From Natronoarchaeum rubrum (GTDB taxonomy: Archaea; Halobacteriota; Halobacteria; Halobacteriales; Natronoarchaeaceae), in the NCBI RefSeq assembly GCF_024494695.1, contig NZ_JANHDP010000004.1, positions 496,001 to 560,000 on the forward strand: a stretch of 64,000 bases of DNA. Reading direction: 5' to 3'. The notes under the pieces were generated by a model, which made no database searches, had not been told where the DNA came from, and worked only from the letters and a program-made list of their open reading frames with translations. The translations under genes were made by a program, and so were the position numbers. This document shows, piece after piece, positions 55,103 through 63,665 of the stretch; the stretch's first letter is position 1, and each line of letters begins with the position of its first letter.

Positions 55103-55524
55103 ACAAGTAGAGCGATAATCAGCAACAACAGTATTAGAGCAATTGCAACTAGGGTACGGTCTGAAATAGGGAGTTCTGGACTACTGGTTCCAGTGGTCAA
55201 CACGTCCGGAAGTGGCCCGCGATAAGGTTTGGTATTTGTGGTATGGTCATGGACTGCTTCTGCACATTCTTCACAAAGGATATGGCCTTCCACAGATGGC
55301 GGGTTCGTGTCCGATTGCGCACCTGCAAACTTTACTTTTGCACTCCAGTTTCCTGCTTGTTCGTCGGTGATTGACACCGTGCCCTCACCAACGAGCACAG
55401 CATATCCCGGTTTGACTAGTTCCCCCTCTGGGATGTCTTCGACAAGGCCGACCTCCGTACCACAGACCTGACACGCTTCGACTTGATACGAGACCGACTC
55501 TGTGACCGCACTTTCCCGACTCAT
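55099..55524 (-). CDS. Zinc-binding protein with C-terminal membrane anchor
   Basis: 141 residues. A treble-clef-like zinc site is formed by CQVCGTE (about 18-24) and CEECAE (about 82-87). A C-terminal helix (LVAIALILLLLIIALLV) anchors it in the membrane with the zinc domain probably inside. It is homologous in order to the next gene (MSxRExAVxxS start, CxxC, EGxxV, CxxC) and overlaps its stop by four bases, so they are coexpressed, likely as a hetero-oligomer. Function unknown. Confidence 0.6.
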   Translation of the reverse strand: MSRESAVTESVSYQVEACQVCGTEVGLVEDIPEGELVKPGYAVLVGEGTVSITDEQAGNWSAKVKFAGAQSDTNPPSVEGHILCEECAEAVHDHTTNTKPYRGPLPDVLTTGTSSPELPISDRTLVAIALILLLLIIALLV

Positions 55525-55835
55525 TGATCCGACTCAAAATCATACACAGAGTTTGCACAAGCAGGACACAGATACGATCGTTCAACGTTGGCCGTCACCT
55601 CTAGTCCAAAGAGTTTGACTACCACCTTCGGCACGCGGTAGTTCTTCGCCGCGGCGCTGAAACTGGTCGTGTCAACCGTCATGTTGTCACCGCCTGTCAC
55701 AACAACTGGTACGCCCTCTGGAAGCCTGTCGACGTTATCTACGTCTGAATCAACGAACACATCTTCATCACAGTGGGTGCATTTCGCGGTTTCATATTCA
55801 ATCGACTTCGATACTGCCGTTTCCCGTGTGCTCAT
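55521..55835 (-). CDS. Soluble zinc-binding paralogue
   Basis: 104 residues, with CTHCDED (about 19-25) and CPACANS (about 91-97) zinc pairs on either side of a beta region. It is the soluble version of the downstream protein, without the membrane helix. It is the first gene of the pair, with ATGA overlap. The opening MSTRETAVSKSIEYE parallels that of its neighbour, suggesting local duplication. Confidence 0.6.
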   Translation of the reverse strand: MSTRETAVSKSIEYETAKCTHCDEDVFVDSDVDNVDRLPEGVPVVVTGGDNMTVDTTSFSAAAKNYRVPKVVVKLFGLEVTANVERSYLCPACANSVYDFESDQ

Positions 55836-55894
55836 ATTGGAGAAAGATTCAGCCGTGATAATATCATGGTTATGGTTGGGGGTTCAATCCGATA

Positions 55895-55978
55895 GCCATC
55901 AGCTCCGATGGTATCGAACGACACTACAACCAGTGTACCGAGAAAGAGAAGATAGAACAGTTGTGCATTGGCATATAA
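55895..55978 (+). pseudogene. 3' remnant of a second integrase
   Basis: The plus strand reads IERHYNQCTEKEKIEQL before a stop at 55976-55978. This matches the integrase end IEQHYDRRTEKEKMEQR at 54010-54060, including 14 identical consecutive bases (GAGAAAGAGAAGAT). The rest of the gene is gone, and divergence shows it came from a different integrase and not from a recent copy. Confidence 0.6.
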
Positions 55979-56015
55979 CCCCAATCTCATCTCCTTCGCG
56001 ATAAATATCTCAGTT

Positions 56016-56276
56016 ATGGACACTTTCGATGGATCACTAGAGGAACGAACGCGCCGCGTGCACGCGATCCTGGCCGCTGTAGCAGGGGATCCAGTCCTTG
56101 ATGAGTCTTTGCGCGAAACAACGGAGGATGCGGTCGAGAGGCTTGATGACGCATTGGCCGACGGAATTGAGGATCCTTCTGGCCCTGATACATTGTTTGA
56201 TTCCGAGCCAGTTGACCCTCCTGAGACGGATGGGCCCCGGCCACTTGATGAATTGTTTGACGATGATTCTAACTGA
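56016..56276 (+). CDS. Small acidic protein of unknown function
   Basis: 86 residues from ATG 56016 (MDTFDGSLEERTRR). It has a predicted N-terminal helical hairpin (RVHAILAAVAGD ... TTEDAVERLDDALADGI) and a disordered, very acidic tail with a repeated xxLFDxEP/DELFDDD pattern. There is no recognised family. It stands about 190 bases before the two-gene nuclease module and may or may not belong to it. Confidence 0.5.
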   Translation: MDTFDGSLEERTRRVHAILAAVAGDPVLDESLRETTEDAVERLDDALADGIEDPSGPDTLFDSEPVDPPETDGPRPLDELFDDDSN

Positions 56277-56464
56277 TGATAGAGTAGAGTGTTCTCGTCT
56301 TTGTCAACGAGCGGCATTAGAAGTGCCGTATTCCTCTGTCTTAGCCTCGGTCACCCGCTTAGACCCTGACAAAGCTATATGACCGGTTTCGGCTCAAATT
56401 TTGTTGTGAGATGTTTCTACCCAACCAGAATTATTATATGTTTGTATAGACACCCTTATATGAA

Positions 56465-57754
56465 ATGGGAGCGCCAGCCGTTTCCGAAATCGAAGATCCT
56501 GAACTTTACCATGTGCTTGAACAGCGAGATGCAGGCACTCTCTGTCGGGTTTTCAATCACTTCGGTGAACAGAATGAAGATCGGGACCCGACAGAATACA
56601 GCTCAGATGGCTGGAGACGGGTTGTCGCAGGGAACATCCCGAAAGCGGCACGCGAGTGGTTGGAAACCCGAGACACGCTTAGCCGGGAAAGCGTAGATCG
56701 TGTACATGCCGCAGCTTATCTGAACGAGAATTACGAACCCGATGAGGAACTTCGAGATCCGGACTCCTTATATGAATTGGCTATTTTGATCCACGAATTA
56801 GGTCTGAGTGAGTCATTAACCGAGATTATCGTCGCTGCACGCGTTCGGCAGAACGAACTCAAGCGAACGTGGACAATCGACCAATCGCTGAACCTGACAA
56901 ATCTACAGTCTCGTATTGAGGATTTTCATAAGACATGGAACAACCGTGAGGAACAATCGAAAGCAGTGCTTGTGAGACCAGAACTTGCGGGGGAATCTGC
57001 GGCATCACTCCATATTTTCATCGAAAAGGGGGCGGGAGTAACAGAGAAGAACACATTTTCATTCCGGCAGGGCGAGAGCAACGACGAGATCCCGACTAAT
57101 CCTTCACTGACCGAAATTCGATACCGTGAGGTGAAAGACATTCGCCTGTTATTACAGGTAGATAACGACGACACGAAAATCATTTTTACAGACGACTACT
57201 CATTGGGCTGGAATCGAGTATTAGACGTTTTATTCGACACGGTATTCAACATTGAAAACGTCACGAGTTCTTTAGAACGAGAAACGGTTGTTGAAGCAGA
57301 GGAACTACACGAGGAAGCGGCCGAGTCGATCTCAGCTGATGATGAACCGATCGAACAAGTGACTGAACTGATTCGTGACCGATCCAAAGAGGCGAAAATG
57401 GCAGTCGAAAACACTGACTATAGTGAGGCCAGAAAAGATGCGATAAAGGCGAAACTCGACAACATTGAACTCTCGGGGTCTGAGATTGAAGACGATCCTA
57501 ATCTAGAAACAGAAGAATTTCGCCTGATTGGTCGAACGAATCTTGACGAAGTTTTCGTCAGAGTCGATATTGAAACTAGTTTCCTTCGATTCTTGCAGCG
57601 TGCTGACGAAGAAAGTCTGGCATTAGTAATGAACATTGATGGTCGACACGTAACAGCTCGGACAACGGGGCCACAACCAGTTGACGGCTCCCGGCTGGGA
57701 AGCGAATCACAAATTGCATTAAAACACTTTTTCGGGTATCCCACATCAATATGA
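56465..57754 (+). CDS. Uncharacterised partner of a FokI-like nuclease
   Basis: 429 residues from ATG 56465; an AT-rich TATA-like stretch (ATTATTATATG) lies about 30 bases upstream. It has no signal or membrane helix. Residues 1-150 are mostly helical (LAILIHELGLSESLTEIIV), 150-260 beta-rich, 270-330 a probable coiled coil (VVEAEELHEEAAE ... DRSKEAKMAVE), and the end is beta-rich with RLLLQ/FIFTDDYS-like strands. No known domain is recognised. It overlaps the next gene by ATGA, a strong sign that the two proteins act together. Confidence 0.55.
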   Translation: MGAPAVSEIEDPELYHVLEQRDAGTLCRVFNHFGEQNEDRDPTEYSSDGWRRVVAGNIPKAAREWLETRDTLSRESVDRVHAAAYLNENYEPDEELRDPDSLYELAILIHELGLSESLTEIIVAARVRQNELKRTWTIDQSLNLTNLQSRIEDFHKTWNNREEQSKAVLVRPELAGESAASLHIFIEKGAGVTEKNTFSFRQGESNDEIPTNPSLTEIRYREVKDIRLLLQVDNDDTKIIFTDDYSLGWNRVLDVLFDTVFNIENVTSSLERETVVEAEELHEEAAESISADDEPIEQVTELIRDRSKEAKMAVENTDYSEARKDAIKAKLDNIELSGSEIEDDPNLETEEFRLIGRTNLDEVFVRVDIETSFLRFLQRADEESLALVMNIDGRHVTARTTGPQPVDGSRLGSESQIALKHFFGYPTSI

Positions 57755-59205
57755 ACGAGAATCTTGCAGAGGCGCTGGATACGGCGATTTCTGAAAGTGA
57801 CGCTGGGCGGTTTGAACTCGGTGAAGTTCCTGCGGAACTTCAGGGGAGTGACTACGTGAATGGTACAGAAAGCCTCCCTAACCGATGTCAACGTCCTGGC
57901 TGTCGAAAGTCCTGTGCGCAGACACGTCGCGAGGACGGCAAAGTCGTAATGCAGTGTAGGCGCGAACTCAACCCGCACGAATTTACTGTAGACTCATCTA
58001 ATTTCACTTTTTACGATCTCGATTTTGGCTCGATTTTAGAGACCATTACTTCCCATTTAGACGAGGAAATAAAAAATTCTGACAGGGATCTACCACGACA
58101 AGTTACGGCGTTTACCGAGTCAGGCCTTCGCGTGGTGTTGCCAGTCGCACCTAGTGAATTTGACCGTGAGATGATGGAGGTCTACGCGACGGCTTTACAG
58201 TTAGAGCAGCCGACTCTCTTGATAACGCCAGAAGATCGTTTGGAGGATTTGCTTGACCTTGCGTCCCTACTGTCTACGGGTAGTTTAGTGTACGCTGCTC
58301 CAATTAGTGGGCTTCATGAGATGACTGACCACCTTCAAACAATGGCGAACACTGCCCGGTCAATTAAGGATCTCGAACAGGAGTTCATAAGCTCTCGATA
58401 CGACGAGGATGATGCAGAACTCGTCCATCAGGTGAATATCAACCCCCGATATATCCTAACAGAGTTGAACCATATGCGGCTACTCAGGAAAGCCGGGAGA
58501 CTTTCTGGAGGGGACCGTTTGGAGACCATCTCAGAGCTCGCCTTCTCACATCTATTTTCGACCTATCCTGGAGAAGGTGGTGAAGACAGTAGTGGACAGA
58601 GTTTGCCGGACAATTTGTATTGGATTCCTCAACTCGCTGCGGGTGACCGTCCCGCGTCGATCTTGGGTGTTGTTGATGCGAAATCAGGAAACTATGCAAA
58701 TTTCGGAAAAGAAGAAGCACGTGGAAAACACGATGAATATTTGGAACGTGCTGAGCGCGAGAAGATCGAGGTAGACAGAGTTGCCCACACGTTCTTGATA
58801 CTCGAATTCAAAGGACAAGCAGAGATTGAATTCTTCGACAAAATGGATGTATTCTATGGCAAAGATACACACTTGGTTATTTTCACCGCTGATGCTCTCG
58901 CTATGATTATGTCTGCTTACTTGGCAGCAACAGTCTCGAACGAACTTGAGCTAATACGTGGTGATTTCAGAAGCATCATTTATGCTCTATTCGAGCCTGA
59001 TGAATTCAAGAAACGGGACTTACATGAAGAGATACGCAATGTGGGTCGAGGCGAGGAAGAGTATATAAATCAATACCTTACGCGTCCTCAATTATTAATA
59101 GTTACAAAAGAGGTAGTGGATAGATTACTAACAGATGCACTCAACTCGTCAAATGAGATTGAAAGCGTGTACGAGCGGTACTTCAGCGACATGCCCGATT
59201 TTTAG
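57751..59205 (+). CDS. Putative restriction-type nuclease with FokI-like VVDAKSG motif
   Basis: 484 residues. A zinc-binding cluster near the N-terminus (CQRPGCRKSC ... MQC, about 45-70) may bind DNA. The C-terminal half has GDRPASILGVVDAKSGNY (about 298-315) followed by a helix EARGKHDEYLERA. The D - DAK spacing and following helix resemble the FokI cleavage domain (DxK core of PD-(D/E)XK). Middle helices are typical of a linker. It is coupled to the gene at 56465-57754. A two-subunit restriction or antiviral system is inferred. No methylase is adjacent, so self-protection would need another mechanism. Confidence 0.55.
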   Translation: MNENLAEALDTAISESDAGRFELGEVPAELQGSDYVNGTESLPNRCQRPGCRKSCAQTRREDGKVVMQCRRELNPHEFTVDSSNFTFYDLDFGSILETITSHLDEEIKNSDRDLPRQVTAFTESGLRVVLPVAPSEFDREMMEVYATALQLEQPTLLITPEDRLEDLLDLASLLSTGSLVYAAPISGLHEMTDHLQTMANTARSIKDLEQEFISSRYDEDDAELVHQVNINPRYILTELNHMRLLRKAGRLSGGDRLETISELAFSHLFSTYPGEGGEDSSGQSLPDNLYWIPQLAAGDRPASILGVVDAKSGNYANFGKEEARGKHDEYLERAEREKIEVDRVAHTFLILEFKGQAEIEFFDKMDVFYGKDTHLVIFTADALAMIMSAYLAATVSNELELIRGDFRSIIYALFEPDEFKKRDLHEEIRNVGRGEEEYINQYLTRPQLLIVTKEVVDRLLTDALNSSNEIESVYERYFSDMPDF

Positions 59206-59305
59206 AATCCCGTGAGATCACCCCTTTTGAGGACGTAACGGCCCAGAACTATCTCGTCCAATTGAACAAGTCAACAATGACTTTATACTAGCAATCAGAT
59301 CAGTG

Positions 59306-59750
59306 GTTTCGAAATGAGTAGTCGAGCCGACCGCTGAGATCGAGACGTGCGAGGGCAGTCAAATAGCCGTAGCCATCGACCAGAAACACGGTGTCTGAAA
59401 ACTCGTGTTTCCGGTCGAGGGAGCGCAGAAACGCTGTTGCGGCGTCCGTCCCGCGCTCTTCAAGAGCTCAGCACCGAGCAGCAGTTTTGTCTCGGTGTCG
59501 ATCGCGGCGTACAGCCAGTGGAGCTCACCGTTGAGTCGGACAGCCAACTCATCGACAGCGACCCGCGACGGCGTCGCCGTCGGCGGGTCCACCAGGCTGT
59601 CGGCCAGCCGGTGAATCCACTGCCAGACCGCTCCGTGCGAACGATCCACGCCGAGGAGCCGTAACACCGCGGTTGTTTCCCGGATCGACAAACCGACAGC
59701 GGTGAGCCGGACGCCGAACGCCCTGACGGGCGTCGGCGTCCGCTCGCGGT
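59306..59750 (-). pseudogene. IS6-type transposase remnant, truncated at both ends
   Basis: Leftward from 59750 the frame reads RERTPTPVRAFGVRL...LSIRETTAV, VDRSHGAVWQWIHRLAD, the DDE residues VAVDELAVRLNG and WLYAAIDTET, then after a one-base frameshift near 59460 FLRSLDRKHEFSDTVFLVDG...LARLDLSGRLDYS. The third catalytic residue (Glu) and the C-terminus are missing. Its N-terminal side is cut exactly where the next insertion sequence begins (59751). Confidence 0.75.
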
Positions 59751-60440
59751 CGTGTTTAGTTAAGGCTGAAAAGTGAGGCGAGACGAATTTCGGCTGGCTG
59801 ATGGCTGAAATTGCTCGCCTCAGCGGTCGTAGCGACTGGATTGACTTGGTGTTTGTGGAGCGAGAGCGGACACCGAGCGAGCTGATGGAGCTCGGTATTC
59901 GGCTCCATTTGGCTGGACTATCACTTTCGAATACCGTTTCAGAATTATAGAAGTTCGGTGTCGAACGGTCGCGGAAAGCCGTTCACGACTGGATACACAA
60001 AGCCGATCTACAGCCCGCCACTGAGTGAGTCCGGATCATATTGCGCTCGACGAAACAGTGATCCGAATCAACAGCCAGCAGTTCTGGCTGTACGCTGCTG
60101 TCGATCCAGAGACGAACACATTTCTGCATATGCGGCTGTTTACCACGACTACGACGGCATTGACGCAACAGTTCTTGCAAGAGTTTCGTGAGAAACACGA
60201 TCTCGACAACACCGTGTTTCTCGTTGATCACGCCAAACATCTAGCAGCAGCACTGCAACGAGCAGGACTCCGAGTTCACCCGGTTCGTCATGGAAATCGG
60301 AATGCTGTCGAACGTATCTTTCGGGAAGTAAAACGACGAACGTCTTCGTTTAGTAATAGTTTTAGCCACGTTGAACCAGCAACCGCCGAATCGTGGCTCC
60401 AAGCCTTTGCCGTCTGGTGGAACTCGCGTAACTAAACACG
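59751..60440 (+). mobile_element. IS6-type insertion sequence with 12-bp terminal inverted repeats
   Basis: The ends are CGTGTTTAGTTA (59751-59762) and TAACTAAACACG (60429-60440), perfect inverted repeats enclosing one transposase gene; the 690-base length fits a compact IS6-like element. No target-site duplication is visible at the flanks. It interrupts the older IS6 remnant to its left. Confidence 0.75.
59801..60435 (+). pseudogene. Inactivated IS6-type transposase
   Basis: Begins at ATG 59801 (MAEIARLSGRSDWIDLVF). An in-frame TAG at 59948-59950 and a frameshift near 60022 break it. The downstream part keeps the DDE set: HIALDETVIRIN, WLYAAVDPET, FLVDHAKHLAAAL and NAVERIFREVKRRT. Normal proteins of this group have about 205-210 residues. 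Not functional as read. Confidence 0.8.
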
Positions 60441-60601
60441 ATGGTGCGTGGCTGTCAAATGAGGAAACCTACTTGATTTGATTATTCTGGAGATACAGTC
60501 TGGGTCCTACTCGCTTGTATCCCTCTACAACAAAGTAAAAGGAACTAGAAACTGCTTGGTATCATCCAATATATCGTGAAAAGCAGTTGGACTGAAGCCA
60601 T

Positions 60602-60609
60602 GTTTTTAA
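60602..60609 (+). promoter_or_regulatory. TATA box of the McrBC-type operon
   Basis: GTTTTTAA lies about 30 bases before ATG 60638, in an AT-rich gap right of the insertion sequence. Confidence 0.45.
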
Positions 60610-60637
60610 CCCCCCAGTATGAAAAGCCAGTCAAGAA

Positions 60638-61885
60638 ATGAGCAGTTCATCTGAAGACAGCTATTCACTGGAGGACGTGCAGGGCGACCTCGACGTCCTC
60701 CGGGCCGTCGATGACAGGGTCGTCGAGGCCATCGAAGGGGCCGAGGGCGCGGATGTCTTGGAGTACCTCATCCGCGAACAGCAGCTCGACCTCCACCACG
60801 AGGGCGATCAGGGCGTCGGGCGTATCCGCCGAGCAGTCCTCGAGTCGGGGAAGGCCTCACAGGACTTGAAGCGAACCGTCATCACGCGTGGCGACGACAC
60901 TCCTGGGAGTATCCTCGTTCCCGACGAGGTGGAACGGAACGCCAAAACCGCATTGCGGACAGGCAAGCCAGTCGTCCTCTACGGCCCGACAGGTACTGGG
61001 AAGACCACCTTCGCGAAGCAACTCGCACTACGTCACTGCGTCGGTTACTCACTACATACGGCAACACCATCATGGACAGCCAAAGACATCATCGGCGGAA
61101 TCGGGCCGAGCCTCACAGGTTCTTCGGGCTATCGGTCTCTGAACTACGAGACCGAACTCGGCGCCGTCTCGGAGGGTGTCAAGCGGGCTCGTGATTTCAA
61201 TATTCCCTATGCAGTCATCCTGGACGAGATAACGCGAGCCGACATCTCGCAGATATTCGGGCCACTCTACACCGCCATCGAAAACCGCAATCAGACGCTG
61301 ATCGAAACAGACGACGGCGAGACCATCGAGCTGGACGAGGACGTGAGCATCATCTGCACGATGAACATGTCCGACCGGACGGTCAACGAGCTGGACAACG
61401 CCATCACGCGTCGGTTCGCGATGGTCGAACTCGACGAGTACGAAGACGACGACCGCCGGGCTTTGTTCGAAGGATGGCTCGAGAGCAACCTCGGAGACAT
61501 CCCCCTCCTCGGGAACGACGACCTACTGGAACTCTTCGAGGCCGACTACGAGGGTATCAACAACGGCTCCGAGCAGGCCTCGCGCGGCCCAATCATGCGC
61601 TTCGGGCCGATGCACTACCGTGACGTGACCATATTCCTCCGCGAAGCCCTCCAAGACGAGAGTTTGTACATGGATGCACCCGAGGAAGCCGTCGGACAGG
61701 CGTTTCGCACGTTCATCGTCCCTCGGCTACTGAACTCGGCGGCGTTCCCGCAAATCGAGCAGATCGAGGAGCATTATCGGGCACTCAACAAGTCCTTCGA
61801 GATGTTCGACCTCGCGCCAGCGGCCGATCTCGCCAACCGAGAACTCGAGGCCGAGCGCCGCCGGATGGGCTCCTACGAGCAATGA
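60638..61885 (+). CDS. mcrB: McrB-like AAA+ NTPase of a restriction system
   Basis: 415 residues. The AAA+ core holds Walker A YGPTGTGKTTFAKQ (about 116), Walker B VILDEITRAD (about 194), the sensor ICTMNMSDRTVNELD (about 240) and an arginine region TRRFAMVELDEY, close to the MoxR/McrB type. The N-terminal 90 residues are helical and replace the usual methylcytosine-binding domain, so target specificity cannot be deduced. It overlaps the McrC-like gene by ATGA. The pair is expected to translocate along and cut modified or foreign DNA. Confidence 0.8.
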   Translation: MSSSSEDSYSLEDVQGDLDVLRAVDDRVVEAIEGAEGADVLEYLIREQQLDLHHEGDQGVGRIRRAVLESGKASQDLKRTVITRGDDTPGSILVPDEVERNAKTALRTGKPVVLYGPTGTGKTTFAKQLALRHCVGYSLHTATPSWTAKDIIGGIGPSLTGSSGYRSLNYETELGAVSEGVKRARDFNIPYAVILDEITRADISQIFGPLYTAIENRNQTLIETDDGETIELDEDVSIICTMNMSDRTVNELDNAITRRFAMVELDEYEDDDRRALFEGWLESNLGDIPLLGNDDLLELFEADYEGINNGSEQASRGPIMRFGPMHYRDVTIFLREALQDESLYMDAPEEAVGQAFRTFIVPRLLNSAAFPQIEQIEEHYRALNKSFEMFDLAPAADLANRELEAERRRMGSYEQ

Positions 61886-63657
61886 GTATCTCCGACCCTG
61901 ACGAATCGTACACCTACCAACCCGGTACGTTTAGCGTCCCGGAGCGAGGTGAAATCCGGATCGAAGGGTGTCCTCCCTCGATCGGTGATCAACTGCGTCG
62001 TGCCTCCTTCGAGCAGGAGTCCGCTAACGTCTTCGTGAAGACTCAGGAGTCGCTCGACGACCGAGACAAGGAGTACCGGGTTGTCAAAGTCCGAGTCGAC
62101 AGCCCAGTGATGCACGTGACTGCGCGGGACAACGTGGGTATCGTTACCCTCACTCCCAGGTCGAAACTCCGAATCGAGCCGAAAATCGATTGGGATGACA
62201 TCTTCGATATGCTGCTGGCAGTTCACGGTCGTAAACGCTCGATCGAATACCACGGCATCCCACTCGACGAATTTCGAACAGAGGATGTCGATTTAGAGGA
62301 CGTCTTCCTGATACTCGCGATCAACTACCTCAACGGACTAGAGAACATCCACCGAAACGGGTTCGTTCGACAGCTGGAAACCCGGCGGGCCGATCTCGAA
62401 CAGCCCAGAGGCGTCATCGACATCGAGCAGTCGCTTCTCAATCAGGCCGAGGGCCGTGCAAAGCAGCACTGCCTGCTGAAGGAGGTCAACTACGACAACC
62501 CAGCCAACTCGCTCCTCCACTACGCCGGCACGCACCTTCTGCGACTCTTTCGGCAGTACGAGGACAAGTACGATCATCAGGCATACTACCACATCTTCTC
62601 GCAGATACATGAGGAGGTACGGCACTTGGAGCAGTTGGACGTGACAAGTGGTCGCCGGCGGATTCCAGAGTACAGGCGGTTTTCGTTGCACGACCTTCCG
62701 AAGCAGCGTCACTACTATCGCCAGGCTACCGAGGTCGCAAAGGCGGTGGTTGCATCGTCACTCGGAACGCCGGCAATGGAGGGTGACCGCGAACTGGTCG
62801 TCGACTACGTTCTCAATATGGAGTCGCTGTTCGAGCAATACTCACAGGTCGCTATCGAGGACGAACTTGACGCAATCAAAGCGAACGACTACATCGGCCA
62901 GACCGAGAACGTCTCCGCGGTTCGTTCCCCGACGCTCAAACCCTTCGACAGGGAGTCGCAGGTGTACCATCAGCCGGATCACGCCGTCGAAGAAGGCGAC
63001 CAGACGCTCACCGTCCTCGACTCGAAGTACTACGCCGAGGGAAAGGATCCAGTGAAGAGCGGCGGGTCACGGTCACGCCTCTTCAGCTACGCGTATCTTC
63101 TGGACACTGCCCAGATGGGGTTCCTGACGCCACTCGGTGAACCCCGGACTCGGACGGTCTCGCAAACAGGAGCAAACTTACAGGTTGTCTCCCCAGCGAC
63201 CGATGGGTTCTCTCTCGAAGAGTATCACGGCAGTATCCGGGACTATCTGTACGAAGCCCTCGGAGAGGTATATCCCGCCCTCAAACTGTTCAAGGCTGTC
63301 GGGGAACACGCACTGTGTCTCGACCAGCACGAAATAGCCGATCTGAGCCGTTTGACCGAACCCGACGGCCCATTCGACTTCAGCAACGTCCATGAGTTTT
63401 CGCTACGCGTCGTCAACGCTGCGGCAGACACCTTGTCGAACCAGTATCGGTCGCGGTCTGATCTCGAACAGGGAGGCAAGTGGACGCGTCGGCAGATCGA
63501 GACACAATGCGAGGATTACCTGCCCGAGAAAACGACCTGCGTGCCGGTTTTCCGCCGAGAAGACCACAGGGAACGTATCGACCTGTACTTCGTAACGCGT
63601 GGAGAAGACGGAGTTCCTGTCGACGTTACGATCGCAGACGACTTCCGGTTATTATAA
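61882..63657 (+). CDS. mcrC: McrC-like nuclease subunit
   Basis: 591 residues. The McrC-type N-terminal region contains VITLTPRSKLRIEPKI-like strands (IVTLTPRSKLRIEPK) and an MLLAVHG helix. The PD-(D/E)XK site is VYHQPDHAVEEG ... TVLDSKYYAEG (about 365-385). A further C-terminal domain of about 180 residues exceeds the bacterial McrC length of about 350. McrC is the cleaving subunit activated by McrB. Coupled to the McrB-like gene by the four-base overlap. Confidence 0.8.
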   Translation: MSISDPDESYTYQPGTFSVPERGEIRIEGCPPSIGDQLRRASFEQESANVFVKTQESLDDRDKEYRVVKVRVDSPVMHVTARDNVGIVTLTPRSKLRIEPKIDWDDIFDMLLAVHGRKRSIEYHGIPLDEFRTEDVDLEDVFLILAINYLNGLENIHRNGFVRQLETRRADLEQPRGVIDIEQSLLNQAEGRAKQHCLLKEVNYDNPANSLLHYAGTHLLRLFRQYEDKYDHQAYYHIFSQIHEEVRHLEQLDVTSGRRRIPEYRRFSLHDLPKQRHYYRQATEVAKAVVASSLGTPAMEGDRELVVDYVLNMESLFEQYSQVAIEDELDAIKANDYIGQTENVSAVRSPTLKPFDRESQVYHQPDHAVEEGDQTLTVLDSKYYAEGKDPVKSGGSRSRLFSYAYLLDTAQMGFLTPLGEPRTRTVSQTGANLQVVSPATDGFSLEEYHGSIRDYLYEALGEVYPALKLFKAVGEHALCLDQHEIADLSRLTEPDGPFDFSNVHEFSLRVVNAAADTLSNQYRSRSDLEQGGKWTRRQIETQCEDYLPEKTTCVPVFRREDHRERIDLYFVTRGEDGVPVDVTIADDFRLL

Positions 63658-63665
63658 ACGAACGC

